Of a stretch of DNA of 64,000 nt, positions 11,107 to 21,818 are shown in pieces. Under the pieces are notes generated by a model, which saw only the letters and a program-made list of their open reading frames with translations, made no database searches and was not told where the DNA came from. Source of the stretch: Trichosphaerium sp. ATCC 40318 (taxonomy: Eukaryota; Discosea; Flabellinia; Trichosidae); contig JALMLS010000165.1 of assembly GCA_038496445.1 (NCBI GenBank), positions 107,576 through 171,575 on the forward strand. Direction: 5' to 3'. The stretch's first letter is position 1. The number at the start of each line of letters is the position of its first letter. The position numbers and the translations under genes were made by a program.

Positions 11107-11454
11107 TTAGTTAAATATAGCAGCAGGAGGGCAGAAAACCTCTTTCACGACAAAATAGTCATCTGGAGCATCAGGATCATAGACGTGCTTCATCCCTTTA
11201 CATCCTTTACACTTCCACCCATGTTCCCGCTTATCCATGAACTTGTGTTTGTGTAAATTACAGTACCAGTCTCCACATACTGAGCAATACCGAGGCTTCT
11301 TTCCTTGCCAGTCTTTTTTGTATTTAACTCTTCTATGGTTTTCTCCTACTACAATTCTATCGCATGCAGTACATACTGTATTTGCGTCAAACGGAGGTAG
11401 GTTAGGTATTATTTCTTCTCCTTTCTTTGGCTTGCGTCGCTTGGTTTCTGACAT
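11107..11454 (-). CDS. Small zinc-binding protein (PHD/RING-like cysteine pattern)
   Basis: Single-exon protein of 115 residues, using the ATG at 11452-11454 (MSETKRRKPKKGEE) rather than an upstream in-frame ATG. Metal-ligand pairs follow in order: CTAC, then after about 22 residues CSVC, then CNLH, then CKGC. This eight-ligand spacing resembles cross-brace fingers of the PHD/RING/FYVE type. The N-terminus is strongly basic, and the C-terminus (DPDAPDDYFVVKEVF) is acidic and aromatic. Function unknown; protein or nucleic-acid binding is inferred from the fold type. Confidence 0.65.
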   Translation of the reverse strand: MSETKRRKPKKGEEIIPNLPPFDANTVCTACDRIVVGENHRRVKYKKDWQGKKPRYCSVCGDWYCNLHKHKFMDKREHGWKCKGCKGMKHVYDPDAPDDYFVVKEVFCPPAAIFN

Positions 11455-12227
11455 TGATTTGTTGTTGGACAGACGTGTGTTTCTTGTTGAGATAATGAAT
11501 ATCAAACTTAAAGACAGTTAAGTGTTTGTAGTGATGCGACACGTGAAGCTAATACACAGAAGTGGTCAATACGCTCACTTAGTTTGATGCCAACGTAGAT
11601 GTCTGACAGCTTTAGAGGCAGACTTGAAGTTATTCCGCCTATTTAATACAGACATCATGAAAGTCTCTTTTCGTGTCAACTAGTGTACTACAGGTACCTG
11701 CTAGATCATAGATTTTGTTTACGCTGAGAGGATGCAAGACGTTAACACTAAGATAGACAATGTTATGAGAACAAACAGAAACAGTATTCCATAATGATTT
11801 ACTGGTAGATTAGTTCTTATGATTGTAACCGACAGTAGGGGAAGCTGTTGGTACTAGCGCTGGAGGTAAACTTGGCATGTAATCTGGAGCGAATAGAATT
11901 GGCGTGAGTGACATAGTTTTTATCCAAAACTAGCGTCGATTAGACCAAAAAAGCACTGGTGAGCTTATTATAAGTAGTAACACACTAGCATTAGCCTTTG
12001 TAACTTACCTCCTCTACTGTGTTGGAAGTACCGCCATCACTTTTAAATTAGACCTACACCAGTACACCGTTAGAAATACAACGAAATAGTACGTACAAGG
12101 ACCCTTGTTTTACAACCATAATTTATACTTATTTACAATTTTCACAATCATGTTACTGAACATTTCGTTTGAATTCTCGCATTTTTTCGAACAAGCTCGA
12201 ACAATAATTACACAGTTTGTTTTAACC
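11455..12227. other. Intergenic region; right part belongs to a segmental duplication
   Basis: A 34-codon minus-strand frame at 11810-11914 is the only short ORF I noticed and is unsupported. From about 12040 to 12227 the sequence matches 25655-25856, including the shared stretch TCGAACAAGCTCGAACAATA. This is the 5' flank of the duplicated F-box/MORN_2 unit. Confidence 0.55.
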
Positions 12228-12231
12228 TTAA

Positions 12232-13105
12232 GGGGGCACGCTGAGATGTGCAGAAATTGTTCAAATCGGCTCAAATTTTCGTGCCTATATCTTTGACATG
12301 AGGGCTTTTGAAAAACCCAACTTTTAGCGTGTGCCTTTTTGTGACGTTTTTTTGTTGCAAAAGTTTTTTTTTCAAAAACGACTGCATTTTTTCAATCTTT
12401 CTGTTTAAAAGCACATTTGTTCAAAACTACGTTACCCATAGCATCTACACACGTAGTACATGCTATGGGTACACTTTCAATAAAAGTCTCAATTTGAAAG
12501 CAAAAAAAAATAACGAATTTGCTCTACACCACCTAAAATGCGTCTCCAAGTGGTGAAATAGCGGACGAATAGCTTTAAAAGTTGTTTCAAATCCGTGTAA
12601 TTAAGGTCAAAAAGTTGAGAAAAAAAATGACATTTCGGGCTTTGAACTCAAGTAATCAATCTACACAGTTCGCTATCCTATTTTTTCAGCGTTTTACGCG
12701 ATTTTAGATGGGTTTAAAGCCCGAAGATGCCCGTGGGGTTAAGGTCATTTCATTCTCAGCGTGCCTTAATCTACTTCGAGGGCCTAATGCCCAACACTTA
12801 AAACTATTAGTTCATATGAATTATTGGAGAACCAAAGATCCCTCAATAGACGCAAACTGTGATACCAGATCACAGTTTACTAGGCTAGGTAAGGTAATAC
12901 TCAGTAAGAATTAATCACAATAAAAATGTTACTAAACTTGCTGCCAATGGTCAACGAAAGTAATTGGTTCAAGGGCCTATAGGTACTATTCACGTGATTT
13001 AGTATATTTCACATGAATTCAGAATTTGATCACGTTCAGGTGGCACATGTTACGAGATACGCTGCCAATGGTCAATGAAAGTAATCCATTCGAGGACGTG
13101 CCCCC
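12232..13105. mobile_element. TTAA-flanked non-autonomous element (piggyBac-like MITE)
   Basis: An 874-bp insertion bounded by perfect 9-bp terminal inverted repeats GGGGGCACG ... CGTGCCCCC and by TTAA on both sides (12228-12231 and 13106-13109). The paralogous segment near 25850 has the uninterrupted site, ACC-TTAA-ACAA, so the insertion and TTAA duplication are seen directly. TTAA duplication is the hallmark of piggyBac-superfamily transposition. Inside are a 12-bp perfect hairpin (12433-12444 with 12460-12471) and a 35-bp subterminal direct repeat (TGCCAATGGTCAA-type, near 12940 and 13060). No transposase frame is present, so it depended on an enzyme elsewhere. Confidence 0.82.
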
Positions 13106-13409
13106 TTAAACAATAGACTTGTTCAAAAGCAAAAGAGCTTTTTTTTTCATAGAAATTCCGTAAAAACGAAGTTTTCAAGTGTCTTTCTTCTAAACGAGAA
13201 TAGTGGCATTTCACAGGCAAAAACCACGATTTTTCGCATTTCATTAGACTAAATTTGAATGAAAACCAAGAACACCGGGATTTGAAAATAACTCATAAAT
13301 CTAATAATGTACGTACTCGTTTTGTTGTTCAGGAGTTTTTGGTAATTCTTGTTTTTTTCGTACTTATGGCATTATTGTGTTGTACCCGCTAAACCAATAT
13401 TTTGTAGAA

Positions 13410-14503
13410 AAAACCGGCGTAAGTGTCATCTAACGAAGCTTCCAAATGAGATACTGCTTGATATAGTAGATATGGACAGGGAAGTGTACCTTAAAATGCC
13501 ACTTTTATCAAAAAAGACAGCAATAGCAACTAGATTCAATAGTGATTTGGTGAAACATTATAAGTGGGTCCAAGTAAGAAGGAAACGTAAATATTACATG
13601 CCCTGGTGGTACCAGACTTGTGAATTTATCAAGGCCAAGCAATGTTACTATATAAATGGTACACTAGATGGAGAGTACAAAGAGTGGCTTGAGGATGGCG
13701 AAATACGTGTGCATTGCTGTTATGTTAATGGTAACATCGATGGAGAGTACAAAAAATGGTTCAATGATGGTGAATTGAGCAAACATTGTTTCTACACAAA
13801 TGGTAAACTTCATGGAGAGTACAAAAAATTGTTCAACGATGGGAGATTGAGTATACATTGCTAGTATACAAACGGAAGCCTTGAAGGAGAGTACAAAAAA
13901 TGGTTCAATGATGGTGAATTGAGCATACATTGTTTCTACATAAATGGTAAACTACGCGGAGAATACAGAGAATGGTTCAAGGATAGGAAAATGAATGTGC
14001 ATTGTTTCTATATAAACGGAGAGTTTGACGGAGAGTACAAACAATGGACCAGTGGTGGTACTTTGAGTCTACATTGTCACTATGTCAACGGTAACCTGGA
14101 TGGAGAGTACACAAAATGGTTCATAGATGGTAAATTGAGTATACATTGCTTCTATACAAACGGATTACTTGATGGCACATACAAACTAAATTCCAAGAAT
14201 GGGAAAATGAGAACACTTTGTTGCTATCAACACGGAGACCTTGATGGGGAGTACAAAAAGTGGTATATTGGAAAGAGTGCTGATGGAACTTTGATCAGCC
14301 AGTGGCAGTATACCAATGGTAAATTTAAAGGCGAGTTCAAGCAGTGGTATTACTGTGGTACCTTGAAGAAACGATGTTTTTATGTGAACGGTAAACTTGA
14401 AGGAGAGTACAAAGAGTGGTCCAAAATTGGCAAACTAACTAAGTTATGTTACTATTCAAATGGTAAACCAGGTGGAAAGTACAAAGACAAGACTTGTAGA
14501 TGA
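13410..14503 (+). pseudogene. F-box/MORN_2-repeat gene with an in-frame stop
   Basis: Encodes an F-box (KLPNEILLDIVD, LSKKTAIATRFNSDLV) followed by about a dozen 23-24-residue repeats of the form YxNGKLxGEYKEWFxDGxL, the MORN_2/YwqK type. A TAG at 13862-13864 interrupts the frame exactly where sister repeats have a tyrosine or phenylalanine codon (HC-stop-YTNG). TAG is a normal stop in neighbouring genes, so recoding is unlikely. No in-frame ATG precedes the F-box; the site matching the second copy's ATGTCATCT reads GTGTCATCT. A recently disabled copy, since the rest of the frame is intact. Confidence 0.75.
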
Positions 14504-16028
14504 GTACACAAAAAATGAACATGAAACTAAAAGCAAGAAAAACCGACTGTAATTGCGAAAGACTCATAAAAATTTTTGTCAATTGGTTTTGCTAGCTTCG
14601 ACACCTCTTAGCGACGGCGGTTAGTATTAATTTTATTGCATTTGGGTACTACGCACTTGTATGTACGCAATTCTTTGGTAAGGTTGCCGGATGGCTTGAA
14701 GTTTGGCTTTTCTTTCTGGGACTTCGTCTTCCTATGGCTTGTCTTCAAACATTTCCTTCAGAAGGTGAGCATTCTAGACTACTTATCGTGGCGATAAAAT
14801 TGTTGATAGAAGTCGATTATATCAGCAGATGTAATAGTAAGCCAACCACTATCCGATAGTTGGGTGACAGTGGATTTTGAGGGTTTGGTTGTAAGTTCAC
14901 GTGAAAAAAAAATTCAGCAGTAAAGTGTCCCCTTTTAAGTCTAGAGGCTATATACACCTAAATATAGCAAAAACTCCCAAGAAAACATTGTGCTCTCATG
15001 TCTCTGCACCTTCGGCTCATCAATTGCCGGCCCTTTGAATACAGAAATAAACTAGTTTTCAACACTAGTAACAAAGTAGTATTCCCACGCTATGACCCAA
15101 AAAAAAAAGAGGTGGTTTATACCATCAACAAGTGCTAAAACACCAGATTACTATTATTATCAGCAAACTTGTTCACGTGTACCACGATGGTTCAAATCAC
15201 GTTTTTACACTTTGCACATATCATGCAAAACCAAAAGACTCCACAAGTGGTGTTTGTTTGATTAGGTCTTGTCGACAGGTTGATTGCACTTGTTGGCAAG
15301 AGTTTTGTAAAATAAGGTCAGTGTTGACCAGTATTTGACCATTCAGGACTGCTTTGCGAGTTGACAACGATGGAAGGAGCTCCGGAAGTGGTTACTTGCA
15401 GGTACAACTATGTTACACCTTTGAATACAGCAGAACAACACCGTTTTGCGTTAGTTCGGGCTGATTTTGCTTTTGTGCAGTTGGCGAGGCCCAAAATTTC
15501 CGTTTGGCCGTTGTAGTATTACAAAACGATTTTCTAGTTGCCAAAATCGGCTTTTACAGCGTTTGATAACGACTTTTAGCATAAATTTTAAAGGATAATC
15601 ACCAATTGGCGTGAAACTGTTTTGGAGTTCGATTTTACCCGAAATAACGTTCCCACAACAAAAACAATTCTTCAAAAAAAAAATCTGCATTTGCAGATTT
15701 AGCAACACTTGCTTTTTTTGGGTTTTCAATCGAAAACCGCACTCTGTATTCTATTGTGTGTTACAACCAAAGTACCCAAATAACTTTGATAAGACAATGG
15801 TTTCCACTAGTTTCACTAGTTTCTGCGACAGCCGCTTGTGTCAGGTCTTTTCTTCAGTCAAAACTCTTGAAGAGCGCTGTAGCAAAAGAAAAACTTATCA
15901 TATATTTATACATTATTTATAAAGGCTACTTTGGTTGAACTGCACAATAGGTAACACTATCTCTAACGTATTTTTCTTCTTTTTTTTGACTCTGTATTCT
16001 TGGTTCAACTCTAACGCGTTATTCACAG
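14504..16028. other. Gene-poor region with one membrane-like ORF remnant
   Basis: An open frame of about 89 codons (14593-14859, plus strand, no ATG at its start) reads as hydrophobic segments (INFIAFGYYALVC, WLEVWLFFLGLRLP). It could be an exon or relic of a membrane protein. Other frames here lack any pattern. Two CACGTG sites lie at 14898 and 15174. No RNA gene recognised. Confidence 0.35.
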
Positions 16029-16324
16029 TTTTACACATGAGTTTATAATTATATATGGTGACTCAAAGGCTTATGTTGATAAATTTATGATTGAATTTCG
16101 AGAACACTTTCCGAACAAAACACAACATGCTGAACTTTGTATGGACTCTAAAAAACTGAAAATTAGCTATAACCCAAAGCATGGTTCATATACTATTTCT
16201 AATATGAAATACAAATTCAGGGATGCAGTATCTATGCGAGCTAACAATGGTATATTTGTGTTAAAGTTTTTTGTTTCACAAGGATTTACTGTAACAAGTC
16301 AATCAGAAGCAAGGCTTACTAGCA
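16029..16324 (+). CDS. Possible internal exon of an unidentified gene
   Basis: An open segment bounded by a good acceptor (TTATTCACAG) and a good donor (GTAAGTATAC). It reads FIIIYGDSKAYVDKFMIEF and later KYKFRDAVSMRANNGIFVLKFF, with the residue balance of a folded protein. I could not find a convincing first exon. After the donor, a CCCAG acceptor leads to a stop within three codons. The uninterrupted frame instead reaches a TGA at 16354. It may be the last coding part of a small gene or a relic. No family recognised. Confidence 0.35.
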
Positions 16325-16364
16325 GTAAGTATACTTTCATTAAAACAATCATGTGATCCCAGCA

Positions 16365-19107
16365 AGATGAAACGCTTGTTCAACCATGTTGGAGCAAAGA
16401 ACAAATTGAAGTTATGTACTATGTTTACTTGTAATAAACAAACTTGTTTCTTTCTTTAACACAATTAAGAAAAATATGTCTTTCGCAGAACTCTTCAAAT
16501 AGTCTTTTATGGTTGTTGCTCATGACTGACACAATCGACCCTACCTTAATCGAGACAATACATTTCGTGTACAAGACAGCTTTGGCAAAAACTATAATGA
16601 AGCTTCTTATCATCTAGCATTTATGACAGTAGAAATTGTATTTTACTGGCGTTTGATAAGCGAGGTATAGTTGTTTAAGTAACTAGGGTTTAACGAAAAC
16701 AACTTTCGGCGAGTAGCGAGTCCTAAACAATGACAGATTACAGCGAAAAAAGTTTTTTAGTTTTATGTACACAGGGGTGCTAGTCCCACTAATAAATGGG
16801 ACAACGTCTCTGGCTACGTGACCAGTAGGGTCGAAGCCGGGATGATACAGGTTCTCTCCTCCAAATCTGTGGTTGCTTACAAACGGACGAGGAAATCTAA
16901 CAGCTGTACATGCGCTCAATACCAATTTCCCCCGTTGATTAATAGCGTTCACTGTGAAAATTATTGAGGATACGAAATATCGTCAGCTAGTTCATGGTTC
17001 ATATTCATACTTGGGTTATAGTGAACCAGTCAAAGTATGGAGGGTACGTCTATAATCCGTTTATTGCAATCGAACGGACTTTTTGTTCTCTTATTTAGTA
17101 CGAAATAGTTGTAGCACCCTTGAGGCTTATACATTACATGAAACAAAATTTCTTACTTTCGAAACAACTTTCTTCTCTACTTTACTTTACTTTTATTTGT
17201 CTGCGTTGCACTGAACGACCCAATCGTAGGCTGGCGTACATTGGAACTAGCCAAGGGTTTACATAGGAGTTGCACCTACCGCTCTCAACGCGGGAAGAGC
17301 AGGACGCCTCCTACTAGGTTAACTATTTGGCATTGAGTCCTTACAGACCGTAACAGAGGACCGTAATTGTGTGGGTGTGACCCAGCCGCCCTGAGAATGA
17401 TTGTGTCAAGCTGAAAAAGCTGACTAGGTTCGTAGAAAGTTGGAATAATGTTTGACTTGAGTTTGGTATTCAGAGCGCATAAGCGACATTCCTATATACT
17501 TTTCTAACTTGTTGTTTGGTATATGGATTCTACCATATCTGATGTTTCGAAGTCTTCGATCATCTGTACTTGTAAGTCACACCTTTCAATTTTAGGGTTT
17601 TTTTGAGATACTATTTGTTTATGTACATTCAGCTCGGATAGTATTAATTGTCTTCTGAGACTCAACCAGGTAAACATGATACACAATAAACAACACCTCT
17701 TTACAACGAATAGCAGAATTTCAGGCTGGATACAAGTGTGCTGCTACTATTGTATCTAATGTACTAATTGATAGCAATGGAGATATAAGCCATCTAGGTA
17801 AAAACGCTGAAAGGCGTGATGAATAATTTAACTTTAATTGATGTCACAATAGTAAATACTCTCGCTCCAAGTACGTACATTGTTGTTTAAGTTCTGTCTA
17901 CAAAGTTCTTTTTAGCTACCAGCTTCATGTGAAGGGATAATTAAACTATCAAGGTTCTCGATAGAATGGTTTTGATAAAGGAGATCTACACACTCTTTTA
18001 TTGTTGATTGAACTTGATGGAGTCATTTTAATGGAGAAACCACCATTTAAAAAGTTTATGTTTCTCCGTAGCTGATTGCAGTGTCATAGTAGTCCATGTG
18101 GGAAGTCGGTTGCTATAGTAATTTGATGTATTCTGAATAGTTCTCAGCTGGATTACCACAAACGTTAAAACTAAATCAACAGCTTGAGCGTCAAAATGCT
18201 GTTTGAGTCTTTCAAAGACTTATTTTAATACCTCAGCGGTAGTTGTTTTTTCTATCACAGTCGAGTGGGTTTAACTTTGTGGTGCTACTCTATCAGACAA
18301 AATAATATTGAACTTTATGAACTCCTACTCGACGAATGAAAATGGCATTACTCCAAAAGTTGAAAGACCCTTTTGTCTTTGGATTTTGAAAAAAAACTAA
18401 TGCAGTTCATTTTTGTGAGAAGTCATGGACGTCTTCTTGGATTTGTCAAGAAGAAACTGTCGTTTTTATCTGCTGTGCACGGACAATATTTTTTCGAAGT
18501 TTATGTTATGTACATGCTTTGGCAGGAGATTCGTACCCAATACAATAAACCAAGATTAAAACAATAATGGGTTTTCTTGCTTTGCAAATCATTGATCACG
18601 AGATTCAAATTTTGGCGTACTAGCAGCTTTTACTTCTCACCAATGGCATAATCTTCCAAACAGACGTAATGTTATGCTCACGTGTGGCAAAATTTGTCGC
18701 GGTTATGCAAAACTCAAGTGATCATTGTTTGGAACATGAAGTTTTCTGGTTAGATTAAGAAATAAACTTCTGTGTTTATTCTATTACGTCAAAAGGTGTT
18801 ACAATTTTGGAGAGATTTTAGGTGGTTTAGTAAACAAAAACGCGCAGTTTTGTTGGATATTGTTCACGCGGGGTAACACATTTTTGGTTAGCTTAAAAAG
18901 GATTCGCGAAACAAAGTAAATAAAGTTCACGTATTAAAACGTGATTTTGATTTCGCGAAAACAGTCAGTTGTACTTTACAGTGAGGTCTTAGTTATTAAG
19001 GTATTATGTAAGGTATATACAGCTCATATAGTTCGCTGTAGATATGATTTTGGAGATGATGGTAGTACAGTACTCTCCGATACATCCTCATAGCTGATGA
19101 TAGAATA
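16365..19107. other. Long gene-poor region
   Basis: No supported gene in about 2.7 kb. It contains the dispersed repeat listed at 16600-16900 and a somewhat GC-richer stretch (17210-17400, e.g. CTCTCAACGCGGGAAGAGC) that I could not fit to a tRNA or 5S rRNA. Isolated short frames have no motif. Probably decayed repeats. Confidence 0.45.
16600..16900. repeat. Dispersed repeat, copy 1 (partner at 36895-37330)
   Basis: Two blocks are shared with the partner. Block B (GGCGTTTGATAAGCG, later GGCGAGTAGC) is in the same orientation in both. Block A (GTCTCTGGCTACGT ... CTCTCCTCC) is the reverse complement of the partner block. The order and relative orientation of A and B differ between copies, so the family has been rearranged. 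No coding capacity is recognised. Confidence 0.55.
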
Positions 19108-19439
19108 AACTGTGTTTTGTTCAACTTAGCGAATCACACAAGATAACGGGTTGGTCAAACAAAAAAATGTGCTGTATCACGTGAGGTTCTTGTATAACTT
19201 GACATAAATGCTAACTATATATATATTTGAAAGCACATAGAGGCTAATTCACACAGGATATTGAAAATCGTTCACCAAAAACCACCGAAAACTCGACAAC
19301 TTTTTGAATCTTACACATCACCCTTTAGCATTGATATCAAGTTATACAAGAATATCACGTGATACAGCACATTTTTTTTTGTTTTTCTGAACTGTTATCT
19401 TGTGTGATTCGTTAAGGTGAGAACCAAAACACTGTAAAA
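19104..19439. mobile_element. Long-TIR palindromic element (MITE)
   Basis: About 335 bp made largely of two terminal inverted repeats near 100 bp each. The left arm (about 19108-19213) and right arm (about 19329-19437) share CGAATCACACAAGATAAC, ATGTGCTGTATCACGTGA and TTCTTGTATAACTTGA in inverse order. The outer ends read CTGTGTTTTG and CAAAACACTG, and the right end is followed by TA, as in Tc1/mariner-type elements. The target duplication is not clean, so the superfamily is uncertain. The spacer is about 115 bp and non-coding. Each arm carries a CACGTG. Confidence 0.7.
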
Positions 19440-19670
19440 CGGGTTCAAATTGTACCTTGATACTAGTGGAACCGCTTTACCCAATAGTTTTAGACCCACA
19501 TACAACCTAGAGATTTATAATAGCTACACAGCCTAAAGGTATGTTTGTTATTGGGTTTACTTATACAGCACATTTAAAAAACAAAAAACGTCGTGTCGTT
19601 TTTGGATTCGGGCATTGACTTAATCCTGTTTCGTTCTCTTTTTATTCAAAATCTAAACTGAACAACAACC

Positions 19671-20025
19671 ATGACATCTCAACTCGTTCTACTCCTTGTT
19701 ATCACATTTGCTACTTACATTGCCGCACAATGCTCGGGTACGCTGTTGGCATGTTACCAATCCATCTTTGTTAACGCGCCTTGCAGGCCTTTCCGAGAGT
19801 GCTTGCGTAGGAAACGATCAATGTTACTACTGCTGTAGTACCGCATCAACGTGCTTGTGCAACCCTCGCGGTGGCGTGAGTTGTAAAGACGTGAGAAACA
19901 CCTTTGAAGGCGTATGTCAAGCTTCTCTAAAATGTGGCGCTTTCAACAAGAGCAAGACTTTGTATGTTTATTCTGCTCTCTTCTTTGCTATTGTAGCCGT
20001 CCTACGTTGGTATGTAAAAGCTTAA
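19671..20025 (+). CDS. Small secreted or membrane-anchored cysteine-rich protein
   Basis: Two exons (19671-19737 and 19787-20025) give 101 residues. An N-terminal signal peptide (LVLLLVITFATYIAAQC) is followed by a cysteine-rich domain of about 50 residues with ten cysteines, including CYYCCS and CLC. The C-terminus is a single hydrophobic helix (YSALFFAIVAVLRWYV) and ends VKA, so it is a type I anchor or a GPI signal. No family recognised. Knottin-like surface or secreted proteins have this plan; role unknown. Confidence 0.7.
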
Positions 20026-20882
20026 ACGTGATTAAAGAACACGAGCCCAGGAATAAACTTCATCCTTTCAACATTCATTCTTGTAGCACATTCTCTGTAC
20101 TTCGAAACTTACCCAAACTTTTTTTTTCTTCATTTTTCCTTTTGTCCAATTTAGATGGACCTTTTTCGTCTTGTTTCAAAATAATCACTTTCGTGAGCGG
20201 CATTGAACAATTTTATAGTATGGTAGTAGTCATTTCTTTCTTTATTATATTACAGTGAGCTTGTCAAGTTTGCATTGTTGCTTCGTTATCGTTTTACTTT
20301 GTACTTGGTTGGTAATTACCAGCTCTAGAGAGATGAGTCCGCCTGATCACAGTAATTCAGTCGGAGAGGAGCTAAAATATACGTGATGAACAGACCAGAA
20401 CAGTTGTAAATGGGAACAAACAAAGTTTCCAGATTTCGGATTTGATACAACTACCTTGAGGCGAGCACTGTTACAGTCAAAGGTTTTGTAGCCAGTATGC
20501 CTCACCACTACTAGAGCCGTATTATCTAAAAGTTGTGTGATTAATATTTGTAAGAACATTGAAGTGTCGGTTCAGTGAGCATTTCAAGGCTATTGTAATG
20601 GGCATAAGTTAAGAAATCTCTCGTTTATAAGTTACAGTAAAAGTTTTTAATACAAGATAGATATTGGCGTCTATGCGTACATTGTACAGACTGACATGCC
20701 GCTAACATAAAATAAACAGTGATACAACCTCACTGTTGCTGTCACAGGACAGTCACTCTTGTACTGTTCTCACTTCGGCATACCGCTTGTTATCCAAATC
20801 AATCATGTAGATGTAGAATGCAACCCAAAAAACCCAATAAAATATCACGTGACCCAAAAAAAGTAATAATCACCATCATCCG
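20026..20882. other. Intergenic region, no gene recognised
   Basis: T-rich 3' flank of the cysteine-rich gene, then unremarkable DNA. A 70-codon minus-strand frame at 20347-20559 has no motif. A CACGTG lies at 20846 just before the hydroxylase stop. Confidence 0.45.
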
Positions 20883-21629
20883 TTAATCTTTGTTAATAAA
20901 CCCAGATAATATTTGACTCTTCACCCACTCGTTCGGAATAACGTCTATAGTAAGGTGAACCCTTTCATACTTACTGTTATTCATAATCTTATGAGGAAGA
21001 GAAAGCTGTAGATACCAACACTCACCGAGTTTCATAGAAGTAGGAATACCGTTCAAATAAAACGTGACATACTCATTTGAAAAAATTGGAATTGTGAGAC
21101 GTACTACAGAGTCTTCGACCTCAAGGCCTAAAGTAGGATCGTTATGTTCCTTTACTACGCCTCCAGGTTCAAGTCTGAGTAGTCTCACTGATGATACAGT
21201 CGTATGAGCGCTAAATGTATCTATAACGCTAGATAGGTATGGAGAAGCCTTTAGAGCTTTTGTTTCGACCCAGGACGTCCAAGAACCGTCAGCAAAGTTG
21301 GTTTCAGGAGTTGATTCTGGTTTTGGTATGTTTGGGTCTACTAGATGCGCTGGTGCTTTTAATTGAATAACATTGTAGTAAATAAAGGGTCCAGCTGCGT
21401 CTGTAAGCTTTTTAACTTCTTCTTGCATTTTTTGTACGTTAAACGTTAAAGGTAGTTTGATACGATCTGGAAGTGCGTCAGTGCTTTTTTCATCGCGTTC
21501 AACAGATAGTTTAATAATATTATCCTGTAAGCTGCCAGTTTCCAGTTCATCAGTGCCTATGGCACCCAGAGTAATACAAATGATAAGAATAGCGCACAGT
21601 GAGCCCATTGTGGATAATTCAATTGTCAA
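20883..21629 (-). CDS. Aspartyl/asparaginyl beta-hydroxylase-like dioxygenase with signal peptide
   Basis: Single-exon, 248-residue protein. The N-terminus has a hydrophobic signal or anchor (SLCAILIICITLGAIG). The C-terminal half carries the family core of the 2-oxoglutarate/Fe(II) beta-hydroxylases: RLLRLEPGGVVKEHNDP (first metal His), then strands including VVRLTIPIF, then LPHKIMNNSKYERVHLTIDV, with the second His and the 2-oxoglutarate-binding Arg. The animal enzyme acts in the ER on EGF-like domains, and the signal peptide here agrees with a secretory location. The local S41-type membrane protein contains EGF-like motifs, but a link is speculation. The gene is divergent from the SUKH gene. 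Confidence 0.85.
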   Translation of the reverse strand: MTIELSTMGSLCAILIICITLGAIGTDELETGSLQDNIIKLSVERDEKSTDALPDRIKLPLTFNVQKMQEEVKKLTDAAGPFIYYNVIQLKAPAHLVDPNIPKPESTPETNFADGSWTSWVETKALKASPYLSSVIDTFSAHTTVSSVRLLRLEPGGVVKEHNDPTLGLEVEDSVVRLTIPIFSNEYVTFYLNGIPTSMKLGECWYLQLSLPHKIMNNSKYERVHLTIDVIPNEWVKSQILSGFINKD

Positions 21630-21672
21630 CTGCAGTTAAGTTCGCGTTTTAACCCCAGTAGGTCTAGCTACA

Positions 21673-21700
21673 TGTAACAGTGTTACAGGCATGCCTGTAA
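21673..21700. promoter_or_regulatory. Overlapping palindromes in a divergent promoter
   Basis: In the 189 bp between the hydroxylase and SUKH start codons, TGTAACAGTGTTACA (21673-21687) overlaps TTACAGGCATGCCTGTAA (21683-21700), an 18-bp perfect palindrome. A further GGTTACAGGC lies 30 bp on. These look like binding sites for a dimeric factor controlling both genes; the factor is unknown. Confidence 0.45.
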
Positions 21701-21818
21701 GAATGATCGCTCAGTGGTCGGTTACAGGCACTTTCTTCGAAAGGAAGATACCTGCCTCCCTTAAGCACTCTTTCAGAACAGATTTAACTGCGTTACAACC
21801 CCTCTTACTTATCAAGCG

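Noticed and set aside
13862-13864. Reassigned TAG codon
   Set aside because: TAG ends the TPR, MsrA and dual-lipid coiled-coil genes, and only this one degraded copy carries it internally.
17210-17400. Possible tRNA or 5S rRNA in a GC-richer patch
   Set aside because: I could not fit a cloverleaf, TTC loop or internal promoter boxes to the sequence.
18373-18567. 64-codon frame with LSFLSAVHGQYFFEVYVMYML
   Set aside because: Starts at TTG, lacks splice support and any family pattern.
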